Shown: one piece after another, positions 1 to 5,692 of the stretch
Numbering within the stretch: position 1 is the first letter of the stretch
Layout of the letters: the number at the start of each line of letters is the position of its first letter
NCBI GenBank assembly: GCA_038521825.1
Contig: JBCBKL010000045.1
Coordinates: 1-12,785 of the forward strand
Source of the DNA: JBCBKL01 sp038521825
GTDB taxonomy: Bacteria; Pseudomonadota; Alphaproteobacteria; Rhodobacterales; Rhodobacteraceae
Direction: 5' to 3'
DNA: 12,785 nucleotides
Made by a program: the position numbers and the translations under genes
The notes under the pieces: model-generated
What the model was told of the DNA's origin: nothing
The model's input: only the letters and a program-made list of their open reading frames with translations
The model's database searches: none

Positions 1-1
1 C

Positions 2-202
2 TTGCCCTTCGGTCGGCGCTTTGACGAACCTGACCTCTGGACCGAATGGCAAGGCGTAAACCTGCCGCCATCCATGGGCCTACAGTTCTTTGGTCTCGTG
101 GATATCGATGGCGAGACGCAGCAATTGACCGTGCGCCTGATGGATCGGGCAGATACCGAGCTCTACTCGGTGACGCTCGATCCTAAGGGTGTAGCAATCT
201 GA
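2..202 (+). CDS. C-terminal fragment of an unidentified protein
   Basis: The reading frame is open from the window edge and ends at TGA 200-202, so only the last 66 residues are visible and the true start lies upstream. The fragment is mixed hydrophilic and hydrophobic with no membrane segment. Its end looks like a beta-rich closing domain: a Phe-Gly-Leu-Val-Asp-Ile-Asp-Gly turn, then alternating strand residues with a Leu-Thr-Val-Arg-Leu stretch. I do not recognise the family with confidence. The C-terminal strands of a PhoD-like (alkaline phosphatase D) phosphoesterase are one possibility, but no catalytic motif is in view. Codon use resembles the neighbouring genes, and a GC hairpin follows 11 bases after the stop, which supports a real gene end here. 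Confidence 0.6.
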   Translation: MPFGRRFDEPDLWTEWQGVNLPPSMGLQFFGLVDIDGETQQLTVRLMDRADTELYSVTLDPKGVAI

Positions 203-213
203 TCCGATGCTCT

Positions 214-233
214 GGGGCGGCTCGCGCCGCCCC
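214..233 (+). terminator. GC-rich hairpin after the first gene, no U-tract
   Basis: GGGGCGGC (214-221) and GCCGCCCC (226-233) form a perfect 8-bp stem around a TCGC loop, 11 bases after the stop codon of the partial gene. No run of T follows, so it is not a canonical intrinsic terminator. It may work with a protein factor or simply protect the 3' end of the transcript. Confidence 0.45.
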
Positions 234-289
234 CACGCCCATCAATTGTGCGGATAGCGGATGCGCCGCGTTCCTTACCCCTGCCAAAA

Positions 290-318
290 TTGACTTGTAA
301 GTTCCTCAGACTTCTAAT
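290..318 (+). promoter_or_regulatory. Sigma70-type promoter for the C26 hydrolase gene
   Basis: TTGACT (290-295) matches five of six bases of the -35 consensus. TCTAAT (313-318) matches five of six of the -10 consensus, and the spacer is exactly 17 bases. Transcription would start near 325, about 45 bases before the chosen ATG at 371. This also argues against the in-frame TTG at 326 as the start, because that codon would lie at the transcript's 5' end with no leader for a ribosome binding site. Confidence 0.6.
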
Positions 319-370
319 CGCATAGTTGCCGCACTATACCAGCAAGTGCATTTGTCTGTCAGAGGTCTGC

Positions 371-1150
371 ATGCCCCGTCCTGCAATCGGCATCATCAGT
401 AATCTTCACGTCATTAACGATGAATACCGAATACATGGTGGAGGTCTGATCAATACCTCGGCGGTTTCGGAGGTTGCGGATGGGATGCCAGTTCTCATCC
501 CGGCGGACCCGAAGCACGCAAGACTGGAAGACCTTCTGGAGCACTTTGCCGGCTTTGTCTTTACCGGCGGGCGCCCAAACGTCCACCCGGAAGAGTACGG
601 CGAAGAGGAGACCGAGGCCCATGGCGCATTTGACAGGGATCGCGATGCGCTTGCCCTGCCACTGATCCGTACGCTGGTTGAGCGCGGTCAGCCCTTCCTT
701 GGAATTTGCCGCGGCTTCCAAGAGGTCAATGTCGCCATGGGCGGTACACTCCACCCCGAGATCCGGGAACTACCCGGCCGCGACAACCACCGCATGCCGC
801 CGGACGGCACGCTAGAGGAAAAGTTTGCGCTCCGGCACGAAGTCACATTCAGCGAAGGCGGTGTGTTTCATCGGCTTATGGGCAGGCAAACCGTGCTGAC
901 AAACACGTTGCATGGGCAGGGGATCAGTACGCCGGGAGAACGGATCGTTATCGATGGCCACGCACCAGATGGCACACCCGAAGCGATTTACATAAAGGAT
1001 GCACCCGGCTTTACGCTGTCTGTTCAATGGCACCCGGAATGGAATGCCGCGAACGATCCAGTTTCCCGCCCCCTCTTCGAATCATTCGGTCGAGCCACCC
1101 GCGATTGGGCCGAAGGGCGCAGGCCCCGTCCTATGCTAAAGACAGCATAG
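371..1150 (+). CDS. Gamma-glutamyl-gamma-aminobutyrate hydrolase family protein (peptidase C26)
   Basis: A 259-residue cytoplasmic hydrolase of the class I glutamine amidotransferase-like fold. Family members such as PuuD cleave gamma-glutamyl amide bonds, for example gamma-glutamyl-GABA in putrescine breakdown. The catalytic triad is visible: the nucleophile Cys113 in the Gly-Ile-Cys-Arg-Gly elbow, and His221 and Glu223 in Gln-Trp-His-Pro-Glu-Trp. The oxyanion-side segment Phe-Thr-Gly-Gly lies at 64-67. Length is normal for the family (about 250). The start at ATG 371 is chosen because AGAGG (361-365) sits five bases upstream; an in-frame TTG at 326 has no binding site. A promoter lies at 290-318. 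The 3' end overlaps the convergent RAYT-like gene by 20 bp. The exact substrate is inferred only, as no putrescine or polyamine genes adjoin it. Confidence 0.9.
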   Translation: MPRPAIGIISNLHVINDEYRIHGGGLINTSAVSEVADGMPVLIPADPKHARLEDLLEHFAGFVFTGGRPNVHPEEYGEEETEAHGAFDRDRDALALPLIRTLVERGQPFLGICRGFQEVNVAMGGTLHPEIRELPGRDNHRMPPDGTLEEKFALRHEVTFSEGGVFHRLMGRQTVLTNTLHGQGISTPGERIVIDGHAPDGTPEAIYIKDAPGFTLSVQWHPEWNAANDPVSRPLFESFGRATRDWAEGRRPRPMLKTA

Positions 1151-1682
1151 GCTGCTCAGACGTCACTCTGCCCCTGAAAGCTGGCGTCGCTTTCTGCCGA
1201 TCGGGCCAAGATCCATTCCGGATCGCACGGTGGATTGACGAGTGAACCCAGTCTTCCGGTGTCACGGCCAGTCCATTCTGAAGCGGTGCTGCATAAATCA
1301 TCCGACGATGGATCTCATAGTCTGCTGCATCGGAAAGATGATAATCCCAGAACCTGCGCTGCCAAATCCCTTTTTCCTTTCGGCGAACAGCAACCGGATG
1401 CCGCTTGACCGGTTCGGGCAAAGCACGCGAAAACAGGCTCTTCAGCATTCGCCAACGTTTGGCGTAATCAATATCGCCCGCCGGGAGGGTCCAGATCGTG
1501 TGCAGGGTATTCGGCAGCACCACGATCTCGTCAATCTGAAAGGGAAAGCGGTTCATTGTCTGCCGTGTGACGCGGCGCAGGAGATCTACCTCTTCGACAA
1601 GTGCGGCGCTGTTCGGATCGGCAAGGCGGACCGTAAAGAAAAAGGATCTAACGGGTCGAGAATCATCAAAGGCAATGGTCAT
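1131..1682 (-). CDS. RAYT-like (Y1 transposase family) protein with altered catalytic residues
   Basis: A 183-residue protein resembling REP-associated tyrosine transposases (Y1_Tnp/IS200-like HUH fold). Family hallmarks in order: Val-Val-Leu-Pro at 54-57, then Leu-His-x-Ile-Trp-Thr-Leu-Pro (60-67), Gly-Asp-x-Asp-Tyr (69-73), Ile-Trp-Gln-Arg-Arg-Phe-Trp (106-112), Asp-Tyr plus His (121-125) and Pro-Leu-x-x-Gly-Leu (133-138). Active RAYTs have His-x-His in the first motif and a catalytic Tyr in a Tyr-Ile-x-x-Asn-Pro motif. Here the first His is Thr59 (only His61 remains), and the Tyr position reads as Met128, with Tyr130 two residues on. It is therefore probably catalytically dead or repurposed, although the frame is intact. 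It lies 35 bp downstream of the SDR gene on the same strand and may be cotranscribed with it. GGGG sits almost against the ATG, an unusually short spacing. I saw no flanking REP repeats. Confidence 0.8.
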   Translation of the reverse strand: MTIAFDDSRPVRSFFFTVRLADPNSAALVEEVDLLRRVTRQTMNRFPFQIDEIVVLPNTLHTIWTLPAGDIDYAKRWRMLKSLFSRALPEPVKRHPVAVRRKEKGIWQRRFWDYHLSDAADYEIHRRMIYAAPLQNGLAVTPEDWVHSSIHRAIRNGSWPDRQKATPAFRGRVTSEQPMLSLA

Positions 1683-1697
1683 ACCCCTGATCTATTG

Positions 1698-1717
1698 CCG
1701 GACTCGTTAATCTCCGG
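1698..1717. repeat. Small inverted repeat between the SDR and RAYT-like genes
   Basis: CCGGA (1698-1702) and TCCGG (1713-1717) could pair around a 10-base loop in the 35-bp gap between two minus-strand genes. It is short, and I found no second copy in the window. It is recorded because RAYT genes are often flanked by REP palindromes, but it does not by itself qualify as a REP. Confidence 0.2.
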
Positions 1718-2473
1718 TTAGCTCACCTGTCCGCCCGCAATCTCGATGCACTGACCATTGATACTGCCCGAGCCAGGACCGATAAGCCATGCAGCCGCAG
1801 CAGCAACTTCTTCGACGTCGATCAGGCGCTTGTGCCGGTTGGAGCTGACCATCATCTGGCGCGCTTCTTCTTCGTTGATGCCCATCCTCGCGGCGATGCT
1901 TTCCTGGTTCCGGGTCACAATCGGAGTATCAACATAGCCGGGACACAGCGCATTGAACGTGTAGGGCGTTCCAACATACTCCTCGGAAAAGGATCGGACC
2001 ATGCCGATCATCCCGTGCTTTGATGCTGAATATGCCCCCGCACCCGGAAGCCCCCGCAGCCCGGCGATGGATGCAACGCAGATCACCCGGCCCCAGTCGG
2101 TTTCCTTCATGGATGTCAAACATTCCCGGATTGTCAGAAATGCTCCGTCAAGATTGGTCGCCATTATGTTCCGCCACAATTCGAGGCTGGTCTTGTGCAG
2201 CGCCTTGCCCTCGGCGATTCCCGCATTTGGAACACAGATCTGAATGGGGCCTCGTGCCTCGACTGCCTTGGCGACGGTTTGGGTGATCTCGGCCTCGTTG
2301 CGTACATCCATACCCATCCCGGTCATAATATCACCAGCAACTTCGTCCAGAATATCCTGTCGCCGGCCAGTGATAGTGACCTGCGCGCCTTGTTCTGCCA
2401 ACATTCGTGCGATCCCAAGACCAATGCCCGTGCCACCACCAGTGACAAAGGCATGTTTTCCGCTGAGGCTCAT
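1718..2473 (-). CDS. Short-chain dehydrogenase/reductase (SDR), classical type
   Basis: A 251-residue cytoplasmic NAD(P)-dependent oxidoreductase of the classical SDR family. The Rossmann nucleotide-binding motif Thr-Gly-Gly-Gly-Thr-Gly-Ile-Gly is at 11-18, Asn-Ala-Gly at 83-85 and the structural Asn at 107. The catalytic Ser135, Tyr148 and Lys152 fall in the usual Ser...Tyr-x-x-x-Lys arrangement, and Pro-Gly lies at 178-179. The overall pattern resembles 3-hydroxybutyrate or 3-oxoacyl dehydrogenases, but the substrate cannot be read from the sequence. ATG 2473 is the start because AAGGAGGA lies eight bases upstream and the protein then begins right before the first beta strand; the frame stays open back to 2545 but that extension has no family character. 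The gene is divergent from the MBL-fold gene and shares a 104-bp control region with it. Confidence 0.93.
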   Translation of the reverse strand: MSLSGKHAFVTGGGTGIGLGIARMLAEQGAQVTITGRRQDILDEVAGDIMTGMGMDVRNEAEITQTVAKAVEARGPIQICVPNAGIAEGKALHKTSLELWRNIMATNLDGAFLTIRECLTSMKETDWGRVICVASIAGLRGLPGAGAYSASKHGMIGMVRSFSEEYVGTPYTFNALCPGYVDTPIVTRNQESIAARMGINEEEARQMMVSSNRHKRLIDVEEVAAAAAWLIGPGSGSINGQCIEIAGGQVS

Positions 2474-2539
2474 CGGGTCACTCCTCCTTTTTTTCGATCC
2501 TGCTGCCCTGACCGGTTCAGTGCAACGCTTTACAATCGT

Positions 2540-2555
2540 ATTCAATTAAATGAAT
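2540..2555. promoter_or_regulatory. 16-bp near-perfect palindrome, candidate operator
   Basis: ATTCAATTAAATGAAT is a palindrome apart from one mismatched base pair (the sixth base from each end). It lies in the 104-bp divergent region between the SDR gene (start 2473) and the MBL-fold gene (start 2578), about 22 bases before the latter. Its AT-richness stands out from the GC-rich surroundings. This is the expected form and position of a dimeric repressor site controlling one or both genes, but no regulator gene is in the window. A TTTACA hexamer at 2529-2534 could be a -35 element for the + strand gene; I could not find a convincing -10. Confidence 0.35.
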
Positions 2556-2577
2556 GTGATGGAAAGGGAGCTTTGCA

Positions 2578-3522
2578 ATGCGATATTCAACACTGGGGTT
2601 TTTCTTCTTAGCAACCGCGTCGGGGGCCAGCGAAGACATACCTGATCAGTACCCCGCCTCTGAGCTTTATTCAAAGCCGGTTGAGGTCATCCCCAACGTC
2701 TTTAGCGCCATAGGTGCAACAGCACCGCCCACTTACGAGAATGCTGGTCATAACAACAATCTCAGCTTCATCGTCACCAACGAAGGGGTGGTCGTGGTAA
2801 ATGCCGGGGCATCAAGCCGGCTGGCCGAAGCATTGCATAACGAGATCAAGGCCGTCACGGATCAGCCGGTCGTCCTAGTGATCAATGAAAACGGCCAGGG
2901 CCACGCGATGCTTGGTAACGGCTATTGGGCCGATCAGGGCATCGATATCTTGGCCCATGTCGATGCAGTGACCGAGACTCAAGAGAACGGTGACTTTATC
3001 ATTCAGCGCATGAGAGCGTACAATCAGGACCGGGCCGAAGGCAGCAGAGTCCACCATGCAAACCTGACCTTCGAAGACCGCTACGACATCTCGTTTGGTG
3101 GTGTTGAAATCCAGGTGCTGCATCTGGGACCGGCACATGACCCGGGCGATTTACAAGTCTGGGTCCCGGAATGGTCCATCATGATGACGGGCGATCTGGC
3201 TTTCCACGAACGCATGTTGCCGATCTTTGAACACACCTGCACGTCATGTTGGCTGGAAACGTGGGAAACGGCATTCGAACCTATGAGCCCCACATACATC
3301 ATCCCCGGCCACGGTCATCCTACGAACCTGGCACAGGTTCGACGCTATACGTACGACTACCTGGTTGATCTCAGGGAAAAGATTGGTGCCCATATTGAGG
3401 CCGGCGGTGATCTCGCTGACGCCTATTATGTGGATCAATCACGGTGGTCGCACCTTGATACATTCGAACAACTCGCCACCCGCAACGCGGGCCGGGTTTT
3501 TGAGGAGATGGAATGGGAATGA
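2578..3522 (+). CDS. Exported metallo-beta-lactamase-fold protein with substituted metal-binding motif
   Basis: A 314-residue MBL-fold protein. Residues 1-17 look like a short signal peptide (Arg2, hydrophobic 6-14, small residues at 15-17), so it is probably periplasmic. The fold is recognisable from the strand Val-Val-Val-Val-Asn-Ala-Gly (71-77), Ala-His-Asp-Pro-Gly-Asp (186-191), Thr-Gly-Asp-Leu-Ala-Phe (204-209) and Pro-Gly-His-Gly (243-246). Active members carry His-x-His-x-Asp-His where this protein has Asn105-Gly-Gln107-Gly-His109-Ala110. All four ligand positions are thus changed, while the second-site residues His187, Asp206 and His245 remain. The only two cysteines form Cys221-x-x-Cys224. 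The start is supported by AAAGGGAG seven bases before the ATG. It overlaps the following methyltransferase gene by 10 bp. It could be a pseudo-enzyme, a one-metal enzyme or a variant subfamily; the function is not known to me. Confidence 0.88.
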   Translation: MRYSTLGFFFLATASGASEDIPDQYPASELYSKPVEVIPNVFSAIGATAPPTYENAGHNNNLSFIVTNEGVVVVNAGASSRLAEALHNEIKAVTDQPVVLVINENGQGHAMLGNGYWADQGIDILAHVDAVTETQENGDFIIQRMRAYNQDRAEGSRVHHANLTFEDRYDISFGGVEIQVLHLGPAHDPGDLQVWVPEWSIMMTGDLAFHERMLPIFEHTCTSCWLETWETAFEPMSPTYIIPGHGHPTNLAQVRRYTYDYLVDLREKIGAHIEAGGDLADAYYVDQSRWSHLDTFEQLATRNAGRVFEEMEWE

Positions 3523-3977
3523 CATGGCGTGAGGCGATTGACACACCCCCGGTTTGGCTTGTCGCCTTCATCGTTCTTGCGTGGCTGCAAAGCCAGTACT
3601 TCGACCTCGGCCTCAGTCTCGGCTTTCCGATCATCCAGCTGGTGGCCGGTATTATGATCGGGGCTGGCCTAGTCCTCTTTGTTCTCGCGGTGCTCGAGTT
3701 CCGGAAACACAAGACTACGATTATCCCGCATCAGACCCCCAACAAGCTGATCCAGACCGGCGTCTTCGCGCGATCCCGCAACCCGATCTACCTAGGTGAC
3801 GCGCTGATACTTGGCGGCCTGATCCTGCGTTTCGACGCGGTTCTATCGCTTGTCCTGCTGCCAGTCTTCGTTTGGCTGATCGAAAGACGATTCATCATCT
3901 CCGAAGAAAATCGGATGCGACGGACGTTTCGCGCCAAGTTTGCCCAGTACGAACAAAAAGTGCGCCGGTGGCTCTGA
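3513..3977 (+). CDS. Membrane methyltransferase of the isoprenylcysteine carboxyl methyltransferase/PEMT type
   Basis: A 154-residue integral membrane protein. Hydrophobic segments lie near 13-30, 38-62 and 93-126. The conserved C-terminal half follows the ICMT/phospholipid-methyltransferase pattern: Gln-Thr-Gly-Val-Phe (81-85), Arg-Asn-Pro-Ile-Tyr-Leu-Gly (89-95), then Glu131-Glu132 with a basic helix ending in Tyr-Glu-Gln-Lys-Val-Arg-Arg-Trp. In the family this region binds S-adenosylmethionine and the acceptor at the membrane face. The acceptor here is unknown; bacterial members are mostly uncharacterised and need not act on prenylcysteine. The ATG at 3513 lies inside the end of the MBL-fold gene, with GAGGAG five bases before it; a second ATG at 3519 is also possible. 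The overlap indicates translational coupling with the MBL-fold protein. Confidence 0.85.
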   Translation: MGMTWREAIDTPPVWLVAFIVLAWLQSQYFDLGLSLGFPIIQLVAGIMIGAGLVLFVLAVLEFRKHKTTIIPHQTPNKLIQTGVFARSRNPIYLGDALILGGLILRFDAVLSLVLLPVFVWLIERRFIISEENRMRRTFRAKFAQYEQKVRRWL

Positions 3978-4102
3978 TTCTTTTCCAATCTTTCGCGCGT
4001 GACGTAGCGAGCCAACTTGTAACTGTTGCAGTGCAGCGTTAGTGGACAACGATGTAACGAGGTCCATTTTGCCGGATTGGAACGAGAACTGGGAGCGGAT
4101 CG
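3978..4102 (+). promoter_or_regulatory. 125-bp region ahead of pntA, presumed promoter
   Basis: This is the longest gap before the pntAB pair and should carry its promoter. Weak -35-like hexamers occur (TTGTAA at 4017-4022, TTGCAG at 4026-4031), but neither has a good -10 at 16-18 bases, so I do not assign one. GGGAG at 4091-4095 is the ribosome binding site for the TTG start at 4103. No terminator hairpin was seen after the methyltransferase gene, so read-through into pntA is possible. Confidence 0.3.
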
Positions 4103-5680
4103 TTGAAGATCGGAACACCTAAAGAGACATTCGAGGGCGAAGCGCGTGTGGCTATGACCCCGGAAAGTGCGCTGCAGCTTCAGAAGCTCGGTCATGAATG
4201 CGTTATCGAGACTGGGGCCGGCGTGGCCGCCGGATTCTCTGACAAGGCCTATGCCGATGCTGGCGTCGAGTTTGCAAAGACGGCGGCGGCGCTTTGGAAA
4301 TCTGCCGATGTGGTCGCCAAGGTGCGCCCACCCAATTCGACTGAAATGAAGAGGCTGCGCGATGGCCAGACGCTCATTTCGTTTTTTTATCCGGTCGCGA
4401 ACGAAGAAATGATGGCCAAAGCGGCCGAGGCAGGCTCAACCGTCATCGCGATGGATATGGTGCCGCGGATCAGCCGCGCACAAAAGATGGATGCGCTGTC
4501 GTCCATGGCGAACATCGCAGGCTATCGTGCAGTGATCGAAGCGGGCAACAATTTTGGCCGTTTCTTTACAGGCCAAGTGACTGCCGCCGGTAAAGTGCCC
4601 CCTGCAAAGGTACTCGTCATCGGCGCAGGCGTTGCTGGTCTTGCCGCGATCGGAACATCGACCTCGCTGGGTGCTATCACCTACGCATTCGACGTGCGCC
4701 CCGAGGTGGCTGAACAGATTGAATCCATGGGGGCCGAGTTTGTCTTCCTTGAATTCGAACAGACGCAGGACAGTGCCGCGACGGGTGGTTATGCCGCCCC
4801 GTCGAGCCCAGAATTTCGCGAGAAGCAACTCGAAAAGTTCCGCGAAATGGCGCCGGACATTGATATCGTTATCTGTACGGCGCTGATCCCAAACCGCGAC
4901 GCGCCGGTGCTGTGGACCAAGGACATGGTCGAGATGATGAAACCGGGTTCGGTCATCATCGATCTGGCGGCAGAGCGTGGCGGCAATTGCGAACTGACCG
5001 TTCCTGATGAAAAGATCGTCAGCGACAACGGCGTCACTATCGTTGGTTATACCGACTTTCCAAGCCGAATGGCGGCACAATCGTCCAGCCTTTATGCCAC
5101 GAACGTCCGCCATATGCTGACCGATCTGACGCCAGAAAAAGACGGCATAATCAATCAGAACATGGAAGACGACGTTATTCGGGGTGCCACGGTAACCCAC
5201 GGCGGCGAAGTGACCTATCCGCCGCCGGCGCCCAAGGTGGCGGCCATCGCCGCAGCACCCAGGAAAGAGCCTGCAAAAGAACTGACGCCCGAAGAAAAGA
5301 AAGCACAGGAACTGGCCGCGTTCAAAGAGCAGACGCGCAGTCAGGTGACCCTGCTTGCCATCGGCGCGGTTCTGATCCTGGGTGTTGGCGCGATCCCGGG
5401 CATGCCGGCCAGCTTTATGCAGCATTTCATCGTATTTGTACTGAGCGTGTTTGTCGGCTTCCAGGTGATCTGGAATGTCAGTCATTCGCTCCACACACCG
5501 CTCATGGCGGTCACCAACGCTATTTCCTCCATTATCATCCTCGGCGCATTGATCCAGATTGGGTCAAGCAACCCGCTCATCATATTACTTGCCGCCCTTG
5601 GGGTCTTTATGGCCGCAATCAACATCTTCGGTGGGTTCCTCGTGACACGGCGCATGCTCGCCATGTTCCAGAAGTCGTAA
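4103..5680 (+). CDS. pntA: Proton-translocating NAD(P)+ transhydrogenase, subunit alpha
   Basis: A 525-residue inner-membrane subunit carrying the NAD(H)-binding domain I and part of the membrane domain, fused as in E. coli (510) rather than split into PntAA and PntAB. With PntB it transfers hydride between NADH and NADP+, driven by proton entry. The N-terminal Lys-Ile-Gly-Thr-Pro-Lys-Glu is the family start. The Arg-x-Gln-x-x-Asp loop is at 125-130 with Ser133, and the nucleotide fold Gly-Ala-Gly-Val-Ala-Gly is at 174-179. A Pro/Ala/Lys/Glu-rich linker (about 372-410) joins it to four hydrophobic segments near 414-432, 440-457, 466-486 and 489-512. The start codon is TTG, supported by GGGAG seven bases upstream and by the conserved N-terminus; the next in-frame ATG, at residue 18, would remove conserved sequence. 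It ends 12 bp before pntB. Confidence 0.97.
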   Translation: MKIGTPKETFEGEARVAMTPESALQLQKLGHECVIETGAGVAAGFSDKAYADAGVEFAKTAAALWKSADVVAKVRPPNSTEMKRLRDGQTLISFFYPVANEEMMAKAAEAGSTVIAMDMVPRISRAQKMDALSSMANIAGYRAVIEAGNNFGRFFTGQVTAAGKVPPAKVLVIGAGVAGLAAIGTSTSLGAITYAFDVRPEVAEQIESMGAEFVFLEFEQTQDSAATGGYAAPSSPEFREKQLEKFREMAPDIDIVICTALIPNRDAPVLWTKDMVEMMKPGSVIIDLAAERGGNCELTVPDEKIVSDNGVTIVGYTDFPSRMAAQSSSLYATNVRHMLTDLTPEKDGIINQNMEDDVIRGATVTHGGEVTYPPPAPKVAAIAAAPRKEPAKELTPEEKKAQELAAFKEQTRSQVTLLAIGAVLILGVGAIPGMPASFMQHFIVFVLSVFVGFQVIWNVSHSLHTPLMAVTNAISSIIILGALIQIGSSNPLIILLAALGVFMAAINIFGGFLVTRRMLAMFQKS

Positions 5681-5692
5681 GGAGAAGAGGAC

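Noticed and set aside
326..370. Upstream TTG start adding 15 residues to the C26 hydrolase
   Set aside because: The TTG falls at the predicted transcription start of the 290-318 promoter and has no SD, while ATG 371 has AGAGG five bases upstream.
1131..1717. Insertion sequence of the IS200/IS605 type
   Set aside because: There are no terminal hairpin pairs, TnpB gene or target-site features, and the catalytic residues are altered; it is better described as a RAYT-like gene.
2474..2545. 24-residue N-terminal extension of the SDR protein
   Set aside because: A strong AAGGAGGA lies correctly spaced before ATG 2473, and the extension is a basic stretch with no SDR character.
4436..5494. 352-codon open frame on the minus strand opposite pntA
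   Set aside because: It is His/Arg/Asp-rich with no recognisable motif and lies wholly antisense to the well-conserved pntA; typical of a GC-rich shadow frame.
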